Part shown: one piece after another, positions 8,832-17,900 of the stretch
Numbering within the stretch: the stretch's first letter is position 1
Layout: each line of letters begins with the position of its first letter
From: JAXGXT01 sp040772665
GTDB lineage: Bacteria; Bacillota; Clostridia; Lachnospirales; Anaerotignaceae
Assembly (NCBI GenBank): GCA_040772665.1
Contig: JAXGXT010000006.1
Location: 62,001-126,000, forward strand
DNA length: 64,000 nt
Direction of reading: 5' to 3'
Position numbers and translations under genes: made by a program
Notes under the pieces: generated by a model
What the model saw: only the letters and a program-made list of their open reading frames with translations
Database searches by the model: none
What the model was told of the DNA's origin: nothing

Positions 8832-9110
8832 ATGGATGTAAAAGTAACTGTAAGAAATGCAGAAATGAGTAAAGAGGAAATCGACGCTTATATAATCCAC
8901 GGAGTTCAGCAATATCCTCATAGAGATATAGCAGAAATGATTGTTACAGCGGATGGGGAGTTTGTTGATTTAGAGTACAAATTTAAATCTGTTCCACCTT
9001 TTGAAAGAATAAGAAGAATAACAGGTTATCTTGTGGGAACAACAGACAGATGGAATGACGGAAAAAAAGCGGAAGAAAAAGACAGGGTTAAACACTCCGT
9101 TACAATTTAA
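8832..9110 (+). CDS. Small NrdD C-terminal-like protein
   Basis: This 92-residue protein follows a strong ribosome binding site (AAAGGGGGTAATTAAT). Its end, RRITGYLVGTTDRWNDGKKA then EEKDRVKHS, resembles the C-terminal tail of anaerobic ribonucleotide reductase NrdD, where the glycyl-radical Gly lies in an R-x-x-GYL motif followed by a (R/F)N-x-GK-x-E segment. The catalytic barrel is missing, and the four zinc cysteines that normally precede the radical loop are absent: the protein has no Cys at all. The N-terminal half (about 1-60) is not recognised. It could be a spare glycyl-radical domain, as GrcA/YfiD is for pyruvate formate-lyase, or an unrelated descendant of the tail. It is divergent from a Crp/Fnr regulator. 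Confidence 0.7.
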   Translation: MDVKVTVRNAEMSKEEIDAYIIHGVQQYPHRDIAEMIVTADGEFVDLEYKFKSVPPFERIRRITGYLVGTTDRWNDGKKAEEKDRVKHSVTI

Positions 9111-9130
9111 TAGTATTAAGCCATAACTAA

Positions 9131-9156
9131 AAGGCCTGTAGACTCAGGTCTTTTTT
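9131..9156 (+). terminator. Terminator of the NrdD-like gene
   Basis: AAGGCCTG (9131-9138) pairs with CAGGTCTT (9145-9152) with one G-U pair and runs into a T6 tract (9151-9156), about 20 bp after the stop. Confidence 0.8.
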
Positions 9157-9174
9157 GTTTTTAAAAAATAACAT

Positions 9175-9329
9175 AGAGCCTTAAAGGCCCTGCCGCTGTT
9201 AGCACAGCGGATTATAGTACTTATAAAACTTTTCAAGTTTCACTCGTTTGTTGGCAAAAGAAAATGTCGGCTTTGCCGCCGCTTTCTTTTTCTTTTATGG
9301 TATAATTATCCACAAACTTCATTTGTGGA
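9175..9329 (+). repeat. Family B multi-hairpin repeat, copy 1
   Basis: This unit of about 155 bp contains an agagcc element, CCGCTGT-tagc-ACAGCGG, an A/T-rich ATAAAACTT-type stem, a long stem GGCAAAAGAAA/TTTCTTTTxC enclosing CGGC-ttt-GCCG, and a closing TCCACAAA-cttca-TTTGTGGA hairpin. It is directly followed by copy 2 in the same orientation. Related copies occur in inverse orientation at 31757-32336. Confidence 0.8.
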
Positions 9330-9459
9330 AGAGCCTAAAGGCTCTGCCGCTGTTAGCACAGCGGATTATAGTACTCATAAAACTTTTTAAGTTTTATTCG
9401 TTTGTTGGCAAAAGAAAATGTCGGCTTTGCCGCCGCTTTCTTTTGCTTTTATGTTATAA
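9330..9459 (+). repeat. Family B multi-hairpin repeat, copy 2 (lacks the last hairpin)
   Basis: This is a tandem second copy. Its hairpins are GAGCC-taaa-GGCTC (9331-9344), CCGCTGT-tagc-ACAGCGG (9347-9364), ATAAAACTT-ttt-AAGTTTTAT (9377-9397), and the GCAAAAGAAA/TTTCTTTTGC stem around CGGC-ttt-GCCG. It stops before the TCCACAAA hairpin of copy 1. It ends about 75 bp before the M20 peptidase gene. Confidence 0.8.
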
Positions 9460-9534
9460 TGTATGAAGCATATATAAATAATTTTTTAATATTCTATAAC
9501 AGTGTATATTTCTATATTTTTAAGGAGGGCATAA

Positions 9535-10821
9535 ATGAATAATTCAAAAAGAGAGGCACTTATAAAAAAAATAGACCAGGCTGTAGAAGGCTTAGAACAG
9601 GAACTTATTGACTTTGCCGTAGAGATATTTTCTATACCCACTCAAAACCCTCCGGGAAACAATTATGAAAAATGTACCCAGGCAATCGGCGATTATATGA
9701 AAGAAATGGGTCTTGAAATCGAATACATATCCGTTCCCGAAGATAAGCTTAAAGAAGTGGATCCTGATGGTATAGGGCTTCCAAGAATTAATGTTGCCGG
9801 CACCCTTAAAGGAGAGCAGCTGCGTCCAAACATTCACTTTACAGGCCACTATGACGTTGTTCCTGAAGGTGAAAACTGGACATTTGAACCATACGGCTGC
9901 CACATAGAAAACGGCAAAATATATGCAAGAGGTTCTGCCGACCAAAAAAGCGGAATTGTTTCACAGATAATAGCAATTAAAGCCCTTCAAAAAGCAGGCA
10001 TTAAGCTTAAGGGCACAATAATAAGCTCCGCCACATGCGATGAAGAAAGCGGCGGTTTAGGCGGCGTGGGGTACATGGTGGAGAAGGGATGGTTTAACAA
10101 AAACAACACCGATTACTGTATAATAACAGAATGCCTTGATTATGATAAAATTTGTCTTGGCCATAGAGGCACACTTTGGTTTGACGTAAACATAACAGGA
10201 AAACAAAGTCACGGAAGCATGCCAAGCCAAGGGGTAAACCCCATAGAGTTTGCAAACAGGCTTCTTAACAACATAAACTCAGACATAGAGCCTTTAATTT
10301 CAGAACTTTCGTCACTGCCCATAAACCCTCCCCAATGTAAAAAAACAACCCTTACACCAACAATGATAACTTCCGGGGAAAAGGTAAATCTTGTTCCGCC
10401 AAGCTGTAAAATCAGCTTTGACTGGAGGCTTATTCCCGAGCACAGCGTTTCGTGGGCAAAATCAAAAATTGAAGAGGTTTTAGAAAAAACAAAGAAAGAA
10501 ATGCCTGAAATAAGCTATTCAATTAAATACTATCTTCAAGATAACCCCACCCTTGTTTCAGGAGACACAGACATTGTAAACGCCCTGCTTTCTTCAGGGG
10601 AAGCTTTCCTTGGCAAAACGATGGAGTTTTCAGTAAGCCCCGGCATGGACGACCAAAAGTATGTTGTGCAAAAAGGCGGGCTTGAGCAATGTGTGGTTTA
10701 CGGGCCCGGGCGGCTTATACTTGCACACAAGTCAGACGAATATGCTGTTATAGAAGAAATGAAGACTTCCGCCAAAATAATGGCATTAACAGCCGCAGAG
10801 CTTTTGGGTGTTGTTGAGTAA
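9535..10821 (+). CDS. M20 family metallopeptidase / deacylase (ArgE/DapE-like)
   Basis: This 428-residue cytosolic hydrolase has the M20 two-domain fold: a zinc catalytic domain with an inserted dimerisation domain (about 205-320). Metal ligands and catalytic residues are seen in HFTGHYDVVPEG, GSADQKSG (the G-x-x-D-x-K-S-G motif), DEESGG with the catalytic Glu, and a late His in LAHKSDE. ATG at 9535 follows AAGGAGGGCATAA. Members remove acyl groups or cleave dipeptides; the substrate is not determined. Family A and B repeats flank the gene on both sides. The call to family is firm. Confidence 0.93.
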   Translation: MNNSKREALIKKIDQAVEGLEQELIDFAVEIFSIPTQNPPGNNYEKCTQAIGDYMKEMGLEIEYISVPEDKLKEVDPDGIGLPRINVAGTLKGEQLRPNIHFTGHYDVVPEGENWTFEPYGCHIENGKIYARGSADQKSGIVSQIIAIKALQKAGIKLKGTIISSATCDEESGGLGGVGYMVEKGWFNKNNTDYCIITECLDYDKICLGHRGTLWFDVNITGKQSHGSMPSQGVNPIEFANRLLNNINSDIEPLISELSSLPINPPQCKKTTLTPTMITSGEKVNLVPPSCKISFDWRLIPEHSVSWAKSKIEEVLEKTKKEMPEISYSIKYYLQDNPTLVSGDTDIVNALLSSGEAFLGKTMEFSVSPGMDDQKYVVQKGGLEQCVVYGPGRLILAHKSDEYAVIEEMKTSAKIMALTAAELLGVVE

Positions 10822-10834
10822 TAAAGAGATTAAT

Positions 10835-10980
10835 ACCTTGGTGGCTCTGCCCCCAACTCCCCCGCAAGGGTTTCACCCTTGTCCCGTATAAAAACCGCAT
10901 ATTCTATGCGGTTTTTAACAAAAGTTTTTGCTTCGCTTTTTTCAAAAAGCGAATGGGTTTGGGCAAAGCCCAATGCCTTA
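10835..10980 (+). repeat. Family A multi-hairpin repeat, single diverged copy
   Basis: The copy starts ACCTTG 14 bp after the M20 gene stop and ends at GCAAAGCCCAATGCCT. It keeps the CAAGGG/CCCTTG, AAAACCGCAT/ATGCGGTTTT and TTGGGC/GCCCAA stems. Its fourth stem is TTCGC...GCGAA where other copies have CTTGC...GCAAG: two base pairs have changed on both sides. The first hairpin differs more. Confidence 0.8.
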
Positions 10981-10988
10981 AAACATAT

Positions 10989-11025
10989 AAACACCCCCTG
11001 ACTTTTCATTTGTCAGGGGGTGTTT
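10989..11025. terminator. Bidirectional terminator between repeat and stalk-domain gene
   Basis: 14-bp perfect arms (10989-11002 and 11012-11025) with a C5/G5 core are flanked by A and T on both sides. It lies 12 bp after the stop of the minus-strand gene. Confidence 0.85.
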
Positions 11026-11036
11026 GTGATTAAAGC

Positions 11037-12311
11037 TTACTTGTTGTAAACAAGAACCGTTTTGTCAGTGTCGTTCCAAATTATATCATCATCCTTAATT
11101 CCAAGTGCGTTAAGAACAGCTCTCATAGGCAAATATGTTCTTTCGTTTTTGATAACCGCAGTAGTGTCCATTGTTACCCTTGCAGACCCAACCTTAAGCT
11201 GTGTGCTTCCAACTGTAATGGTAACAACCTTGCCTTCTTTGTTTGTCAAAGTAGCTGTTTTTGTATAATCATCCCATTTTATATCTTCATCGGAAATATT
11301 AAACGCATTTGCCAAAGCTCTTAAAGGAAGCATTGTTCTGCCGTTTGTATCAATATATGGTGCCGCATCACTTTCAACTTCATTTTCTTCAACAACATAT
11401 CCATTTTTTCCTATTGTAAATAAAACAGGAGTGCCTGTTTTCATGTTTTCTTCACTTTCCAAAAAACCAAGATTAAAAGAAACTGCTCCGCCTTCACCAT
11501 AAACAGGCTCTACATAAAGGGTTGTTGTTTTTTTCTCTGTGTTGTCGGTTGTGGCTGTTTTTATGCCTTTTATTTTTATTGAGCCTACGCTGTTTGATGT
11601 GTATTCTTTAATCTCCACATAAGCAATAGATTTATTTTTGCTGTCAATTTTAAAATCGGCATAATCTGAATATTTCCCGCTGCCCTCAACCTCGTCGGCA
11701 GAAAGGAAGATAAACCCGTTATTAAGTGTAAGTTTGAAAATTCTTCCCCTTGCCATAGCATAAGGGTAGTTGTCGGTAAAGCCAAGGTCGAAACTTCCCT
11801 TTTTTGTATCAACATTTGAAAGCTGAATGCCCATGCCGGGAAAGCTTACATGCGCAAACGTATATGTACCTGCGGAAACAGTTGAACCCCTTGGGTCTAT
11901 TGTTACATCGGCTGTTCCAATGTCATCAATTCTTGTTTCCAAAGGGATTGTAATATCTTTTTCACTTGGATTAAACTCATCATTATCAACCTCTATAATC
12001 ATGCTTCTTGATGTCAAAACAGTATATGTTATGCCGATTATATCATTTCCGTTTGTATCTTTAATGGCCCCTGTTCCTTCATAAAGCCACTCGGCGTTTG
12101 TAAGATTCAGATCAAACCTGATTTTTTCTCCCGCCCTGTGGTCACTGCTTTTTTTAATTGTAAGCCTTGGCGCATAGGCACCTGTAAGCTCTGCTTCAGC
12201 CTTAACAGGCATATCGTTTGAAACATAATTTTCCGTTGCCGCAAACCCTGACACAGAAAATGCCATAGTCATACAAATGGCAGCAATAGCCGTTAAAATA
12301 AATCTTTTCAT
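11037..12311 (-). CDS. Secreted protein with copper amine oxidase N-terminal (stalk) domain
   Basis: This 424-residue protein has a signal peptide (MKRFILTAIAAICMTMAFSV, cleavage near SGFAA). A middle region of beta-rich, cohesin-like character (about 45-290) is not firmly assigned. The C-terminal region (about 310-424) has two repeats of the copper amine oxidase N1 stalk type: TNGRTMLPLRALANAFNI with WDDYTKTATL, and NERTYLPMRAVLNALGI with WNDTDKTVLV. This domain is common on the surface of Clostridia and is not an oxidase. The protein is probably exported and wall- or surface-associated. ATG at 12311 follows AAGGAGGAGTATTCTAA. The gene stands alone with its own terminator. Confidence 0.85.
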   Translation of the reverse strand: MKRFILTAIAAICMTMAFSVSGFAATENYVSNDMPVKAEAELTGAYAPRLTIKKSSDHRAGEKIRFDLNLTNAEWLYEGTGAIKDTNGNDIIGITYTVLTSRSMIIEVDNDEFNPSEKDITIPLETRIDDIGTADVTIDPRGSTVSAGTYTFAHVSFPGMGIQLSNVDTKKGSFDLGFTDNYPYAMARGRIFKLTLNNGFIFLSADEVEGSGKYSDYADFKIDSKNKSIAYVEIKEYTSNSVGSIKIKGIKTATTDNTEKKTTTLYVEPVYGEGGAVSFNLGFLESEENMKTGTPVLFTIGKNGYVVEENEVESDAAPYIDTNGRTMLPLRALANAFNISDEDIKWDDYTKTATLTNKEGKVVTITVGSTQLKVGSARVTMDTTAVIKNERTYLPMRAVLNALGIKDDDIIWNDTDKTVLVYNK

Positions 12312-12332
12312 TTAGAATACTCCTCCTTAAAA

Positions 12333-12845
12333 TTATACTTGTTTTGTGGTGCTTCCAAAGCCCCCGTTCCGTATTTTTTCACACACGTCATCAAAGGTAA
12401 TTCCAAATTCAACAAAAACTCCTTGCATAAACCCTTCGCCTGTTTTAATTTCAAGCTCAAGATTTTCATTTGTATCGTTTGTTATTTTCGCATGGATATG
12501 CCCTTCGTTATCACTATAGTAATAATCTGCATCAATTATACCCACTGTGTTATTAAGCTGAAGTCTGTATTTAAAACCAAGACCGCTTCTTGGATAGCAT
12601 TTTAAAACCCAGCCCTCCTCAATATAAACCCTTATTCCAGTTGGAACATTTATGCTTTCATTAGGAGATAAAACAATATCAAAAGGCATAAAAAAGTCAT
12701 ATCCCGCAGAGCCTTTCGTTGCACGTTCAGGCTTCTTAATGTTTTTATATGCAAAAATAAGCTCTTCTTCATTTTTAAAATATTTTTCGGAATCGATTTT
12801 AAACCTTTCTAAGCTCACCTTTTGAAACCTTGCAATCTGTTTCAT
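12333..12845 (-). CDS. dut: dUTPase family protein (deoxyuridine 5'-triphosphate nucleotidohydrolase)
   Basis: This protein of about 170 residues carries the trimeric dUTPase motifs in order: KGSAGYDFF (motif 1), YPRSGLGFKY (motif 2), NTVGIIDADYY (motif 3, with the base-binding Asp/Tyr), a motif 4 region after EIKTGEGFMQGVFVEFG, and a C-terminal NGGFGSTTK (motif 5, usually RGxxGFGSTG). The function is conversion of dUTP to dUMP plus pyrophosphate, keeping uracil out of DNA. ATG at 12845 follows AAGGAGGTATGTT; the longer reading to 12887 has no such site. It is slightly longer than standard dUTPases, with an N-terminal extension of about 35 residues. The gene is single. Confidence 0.88.
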   Translation of the reverse strand: MKQIARFQKVSLERFKIDSEKYFKNEEELIFAYKNIKKPERATKGSAGYDFFMPFDIVLSPNESINVPTGIRVYIEEGWVLKCYPRSGLGFKYRLQLNNTVGIIDADYYYSDNEGHIHAKITNDTNENLELEIKTGEGFMQGVFVEFGITFDDVCEKIRNGGFGSTTKQV

Positions 12846-13105
12846 AACATACCTCCTTATGAAAATAATTATAAAACATAGGTGCAATTAAAACAATTAA
12901 AAAAATGTTACAATAACCTATACGTAAAAAAACTATCTTTTGTTCCAAAAAGACAAAAGATCATAAAACTTACAAAAATATTATTCTTCCTTCCCCTATG
13001 TATGTTTAAAGCCTTGTCTTTTAATGAATTGCTTTGTTTTTGCCCCAACATAATTATAGCATTTTTAACTGTTTCGCACATAAACTAACTTTTATTATAA
13101 AAAAT

Positions 13106-13131
13106 AAAAACCGCACAAATATACGGTTTTT
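13106..13131. terminator. Terminator after the sigma operon
   Basis: AAAAACCG (13106-13113) and CGGTTTTT (13124-13131) form a hairpin with A and T tails, 17 bp after the stop of the last gene of the ECF sigma operon. Confidence 0.7.
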
Positions 13132-13147
13132 ATCTATACTCCCAACA

Positions 13148-13747
13148 CTATTTTATTTTTTCCTCCATATCTTCACCCTTATATTCTACTAAATCTTCTT
13201 CATACAGCTCATTTTTCTTCGATATATCATTGTTGTTTTTAAGCACTTTAACACCCATAATAATTAAAAGCAAGGCAACCACAAAAGTCGGAACAATCAC
13301 TCCAATATTATAAGTTAAGTTTCCTAATCTGGTTTCAAAGCCAAACCAGCTGGAAATCATGTGTAAAGTACGCAAAAAAACCCTGTCATAAATCGCATTA
13401 AGCCCAATAATAATCAAAGCCCAACCCAAAATAACTCTTTGTCTTTTGTTTGAAAAAAACCAGTTGTTCCCCATAATATCACGTAATGAGCTTTCGAATT
13501 TTTTTTCTGATGCAATTCTTTCTTCATATGTCAAATGCTTTAAGTTAAGTACATCAAAAAAACTATAACACCAAACAACAGGCAGAAATGCCATGAAAAC
13601 CTCAAGCCCGAAATATGCCAAAATTGCAAATATTCCGAAAAAAAGTGACATAAAAACGGTACCCTTTGTCATCATCCCAAGATACATATGCCCAGCCCCG
13701 GGAATAAAACTAAATATAAATGTAAAAAACTTATTTTTGCTTTCCAT
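13148..13747 (-). CDS. Membrane protein of the ECF sigma operon
   Basis: This 199-residue protein has about four or five membrane segments: two near the N-terminus (FFTFIFSFIPGAGHMYLGMM, then a Phe/Leu-rich stretch), one around 105-120 and one around 150-168. The C-terminus is charged and cytosolic. The FIPGAGHMYLG start is like small TM2-type proteins often found next to ECF sigma/anti-sigma genes in Clostridia. It overlaps the anti-sigma gene by 17 bp, so it is the third cistron. The function is unknown; envelope sensing is inference. Confidence 0.75.
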   Translation of the reverse strand: MESKNKFFTFIFSFIPGAGHMYLGMMTKGTVFMSLFFGIFAILAYFGLEVFMAFLPVVWCYSFFDVLNLKHLTYEERIASEKKFESSLRDIMGNNWFFSNKRQRVILGWALIIIGLNAIYDRVFLRTLHMISSWFGFETRLGNLTYNIGVIVPTFVVALLLIIMGVKVLKNNNDISKKNELYEEDLVEYKGEDMEEKIK

Positions 13748-14168
13748 AACATATTTCCTCCATAATCTTTTCTAATTCCTCCGAAAATTTGTTGCTTAAT
13801 TTTTCGGAAAATCCCCTTTCTATTTTCACATGATCATTAAATGTCTTAAAATGTTCAATGCTCATTTCAAAGACACCTCCAACCCATAAAACCATTGAAA
13901 GAGAAGCCGCCACCGCCATTGAAGCATAATTGCTATAAAACACTTTTCTCACTCGTTTTTTGAGAACATAAAATATTGACTTTTCCATACTTTCAGGCAC
14001 GGACATAAGCTCCGTTTCAGGCATTTTTTTTATGTAATTATCAAGACACCTGTCGCAAAAAGATAAATGTTCCGTTATTTCCAGCCGTTTTAATTCATTC
14101 TCTTCACCTTCAACAAGTTTTTTTAAGGCAAAATCCGTTAAATGACCCTTTTCATCAAAGTATTCCAT
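13731..14168 (-). CDS. Putative zinc-binding anti-sigma factor
   Basis: This 145-residue protein has the ZAS signature H-x3-C-x2-C in ITEHLSFCDRCLDNY (about 32-45), a single membrane segment (SMAVAASLSMVLWVGGVFEM, about 83-105) and a short extracytoplasmic tail. This is the layout of membrane-anchored anti-sigma factors that hold an ECF sigma factor until a signal arrives. It starts 4 bp after the sigma gene stop, which strongly supports the pairing. The tail is short (about 40 residues), so the downstream membrane protein may help in sensing. Confidence 0.82.
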   Translation of the reverse strand: MEYFDEKGHLTDFALKKLVEGEENELKRLEITEHLSFCDRCLDNYIKKMPETELMSVPESMEKSIFYVLKKRVRKVFYSNYASMAVAASLSMVLWVGGVFEMSIEHFKTFNDHVKIERGFSEKLSNKFSEELEKIMEEICYGKQK

Positions 14169-14172
14169 AGCT

Positions 14173-14670
14173 TTACCCTCCTCTCAATTTACGCCTTAGA
14201 ATTTCTTTAGCCCTGAGTATTTGTGTTTGCACCGTTTTTGGAGGTCTATTTAAAACTCTGCCTATTTCGTCATAAGTTTTTTCCTGAAAAAAATACATTA
14301 CTGAAACAAGCTTGTAAGGCTCTTTTAGTTCTTTTATCGCCTTACTTATCCTCTCTGCACCTTCTTGCTCAAGAAAACATTTTTCAGGCTGAATGCCTCC
14401 TTTTAAAATGTTTTCATTTCCATCCTCAAAAAACTCCACCCTCTTTTTGTAAGAAGATTTAAGAAAATCCTTTGCTTTATTCGCCGCTATTCTGCAAAGC
14501 CAAGGTTTATATTTATCAGAAGAACACCTGTCAATGTTATTAAAGGCTGATAGAAAAGTTTCCTGAGTAAGATTTTCGGCTTCATGGTAATCTCTTGTAA
14601 ACTGAAAACAGATAGAAAATATAAGGCTTTCATACTGTCTTACAATAAGCTTGAACTGTTCATTTGTCAT
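14173..14670 (-). CDS. ECF-type RNA polymerase sigma factor
   Basis: This 165-residue protein has region 2 (about 1-75, with DYHEAENLTQETFLSAFNNI) and region 4 HTH (about 110-162, KTYDEIGRVLNRPPKTVQTQ followed by ILRAKEILRRKL), with no region 1 or 3, so it is an ECF factor. It opens a tightly spaced operon with an anti-sigma factor and a membrane protein, and likely autoregulates it. ATG at 14670 follows TGAGAAAGCAGAT. I could not identify its own promoter motif. Confidence 0.92.
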   Translation of the reverse strand: MTNEQFKLIVRQYESLIFSICFQFTRDYHEAENLTQETFLSAFNNIDRCSSDKYKPWLCRIAANKAKDFLKSSYKKRVEFFEDGNENILKGGIQPEKCFLEQEGAERISKAIKELKEPYKLVSVMYFFQEKTYDEIGRVLNRPPKTVQTQILRAKEILRRKLRGG

Positions 14671-14877
14671 ATCTGCTTTCTCACCTCACTAAGCTACAAT
14701 TATAAGGCGAGTGCGTTATACAAACCACTTCAAAAATCCTAAAACTTTTTTAATAATTTACTTATATGCAAAAATATGCTCTTAACTTACTTGATTTTTA
14801 TTAAAACCTCATAAATATTACGTTTTTAATATACCTAAAAACAGCACAAAAAGCACATAAACTTTGCTTACACGTAA

Positions 14878-14910
14878 AAACACCCTAAAGCCATAAACCT
14901 TAGGGTGTTT
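14878..14910. terminator. Terminator of nifJ
   Basis: AAACACCCTAA (14878-14888) pairs with TTAGGGTGTTT (14900-14910). A and T tails on both sides allow action in either direction. It lies about 30 bp after the stop of the oxidoreductase gene. Confidence 0.8.
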
Positions 14911-14942
14911 AAAATCAAACTAAACTATATTTAAATTTAAAA

Positions 14943-17900
14943 TCAAGCCTTTGCCAAAGCCAAATAAGCCTCAAGTCTTTCCTGTGCATCCTTATCTGCC
15001 TTTTCATAAAGCTGTTCAGCAATCTCAGGGAATTTCTTCGCAAGAGAGGAATAACGAACCTCGCTTTTAAGGAATGCTTTAAAATCGCCTGTAGGAGCTT
15101 TAGAGTCCATAATAAACGGATTTTTACCCTCTTCTTTAAGCATTGGGTTATATCTGTATAAGTGCCAGTAGCCTGCTTCAACAGCACGTTTAGCCTGCTC
15201 CTGAGCATAGCTCATGCCGCCTTTAATTCCGTGGTTGATACATGGAGCATAAGCAATAACAATTGATGGGCCGTCATAAGCTTCTGCTTCCGCAATAGCT
15301 TTTAATGTCTGGTTTTTGTCTGCACCCATGGCAATTTGTGCAACATATACATAGCCATAGCTCATTACCATTCTTCCAAGGTCTTTCTTGCCTGTTTTCT
15401 TACCGCTTGCCGCAAACTGGGCAATAGCAGCAGTTGGTGTTGCCTTTGAAGACTGGCCTCCTGTGTTGGAGTAAACTTCTGTGTCAACAACAATTACGTT
15501 AACATCTTCTCCTGAAGCAAGCACGTGGTCAAGACCGCCGTAACCAATGTCATAAGCCCATCCGTCACCGCCGATAATCCACTGTGATGTTTTAAGAAGG
15601 TAATCTTTTCTTGAATAAATTTCTTCAAGTTCAGCAGAAAGTGTTTTTTCAGCTTCAAGAGCCGCAACAACTCTGTCTGCTCTTTCTCTTGTGTCAGCTG
15701 TAACTTTGTAGTTTTCACTCCACTGTGTTAACGCTTCTTTAAGCTCTCCGTCTGCAAGTGTAGGAATAACATCGTCAACCTGTGATTTAACCATCTTACG
15801 AACAGCCTGAACTCCAAGGAACATACCATAACCATATTCTGCAGTATCTTCAAAAAGTGAGCATCCCCATGATGGGCCGTGGCCTCTTTCATTTGTTGTG
15901 TAAGGAACCTCAGGTGAACCGCCCCAGATATGTGTACATCCTGCAGAGTTAGAAATCATCATTCTGTCTCCGAAAAGCTGTGTGATAAGCTTGATGTATG
16001 GTGTTTCACCACAGCCCGCACATGCGCCTGAGAATTCAAGGTATGGTCTTAAGAACTGACTTCCCTTAACTGTGAATTTCTGTTTTTCTGCAATATCTTT
16101 AAGAGTAACATTCTTTCTTGTATACTCCCAGTTAGCTGTATTAACTTCTTTTGTTGGTGCAAAAGCTTCCATTTTAAGTGCTTTTTCCTTAGCAGGGCAT
16201 GTTCTTACACAAACACCGCAGCCTGTACAGTCTAAGCCTGAAATTGCAAGGTGATACTGCATGCCGCTAAAGCCTGTTGCCGCTTTCATTTCGTATCCTT
16301 CAGGTGCGTTTGCAGCTTCATTTTCATCAAGAAGTGAAGGACGAATTACAGCATGAGGACATACGTAGGCACATTGGTTACACTGTATACAATTTTCTTT
16401 AATCCAAACAGGAACGTCAATTGCAATACCTCTTTTTTCCCATGCCGTAGCACCGCCTGGGAATGAACCGTCTTCACGGCCTGTAAATGTTGAAACAGGA
16501 AGGTCGTTACCCTCTTGACGAGCCATCTTTTTAAGAACATCTCTAACAAAATCAGGCATTTCTGAGCTGATTTCAGCAGGTGCATCCACAGCATTTGCCC
16601 ATGATGACGGAACTGTAACTTCCTGAACCATTTCAACACCCTTATCAATTGCGGCATTGTTCATGTCAACAATATCTTGTCCCTTGTTTCCGTAAGACCT
16701 TTCAACTTCTTTTTTAAGATATTTAACAGCATCTTCAATAGGAAGAACCTTGCTAAGCGCAAAAAAACCAGCCTGCATTATCATGTTGATACGTGAGCCA
16801 AGACCAAGTTCCTTAGCAATGTCAACAGCATTAAGTGTATAGAACTTTGCTTTCTTTTCAACAATTTTTCTCTTAAGCTCTGCTGGAAGGTTAGCTTCAA
16901 GCTCCTCAGGTGTCCAAATTGTGTTAAGAAGGAATGTGCCTCCCTCTTTAAGGTCGCCGATAAGGTCATATTTGTCTACATATGACTGGTTGTGGCAAGC
17001 AATAAAGTTAGCCGCCTTAATCTGATATGAACCTTTAATAGGGCTTGGCCCCATACGAAGGTGAGAAATTGTAACACCGCCTGATTTTTTTGAATCATAT
17101 GCAAAGTAAGCCTGTGCATAATAGTCTGTGTGATCACCGATAATCTTAACCGCAGATTTGTTTGCACCAACTGTACCGTCTGAACCAAGACCCCAGAATT
17201 TGAATGAGAAGTTATCTTGTGGTGTGGAGTCAAAGTTTTCTTTATAAACAGGAAGTGAAAGATTAGTAACGTCGTCAATAATTGAAACTGTGAAGTTATT
17301 TTTTGGGTTTTCACTTCTAAGATTTTGATAAACAGCCATTACATCCATAGGAGTAAAGTCTTTTGAACCAAGGCCGTAACGTCCGCCAATAATAAAAGGA
17401 GCATTTTCCACATCAGCATAAACATTTTTAATATCAAGATAAAGAGGCTCGCCAAGAGCGCCGGGCTCTTTTGTTCTGTCAAGAACAGCAATTCTCTTAA
17501 CTGATTTAGGCATTTCTTTTAAGAAATGTTCAACTGAAAACGGACGATAAAGATGAATTTCAAGAAGACCTAATTTATCTCCTTTAGAGCTCATGTAATC
17601 AATTGTTTCTCTTGTTACGTCGCTTGATGAACCCATTGTGATAATAACATCTTCTGCGTCTTCTGCTCCGTAATAGTTAAATAATCTATAGTCTGTTCCC
17701 GCTAATTCGTTAATTTTGTCCATGTAATAAAGAACAGTTTCAGGAACTGCATCGTAAAATTTGTTTACGGACTCTCTTGACTGGAAGAAAATGTCCGGAT
17801 TTTGAGCTGTTCCTCTTGTTGAAGGATGGTCAGGGTTAAGAGAATTTTTTCTAAAAGCTGCAATTGCATCCATGTCCACAAGTTCTTTTAACTGATCATA

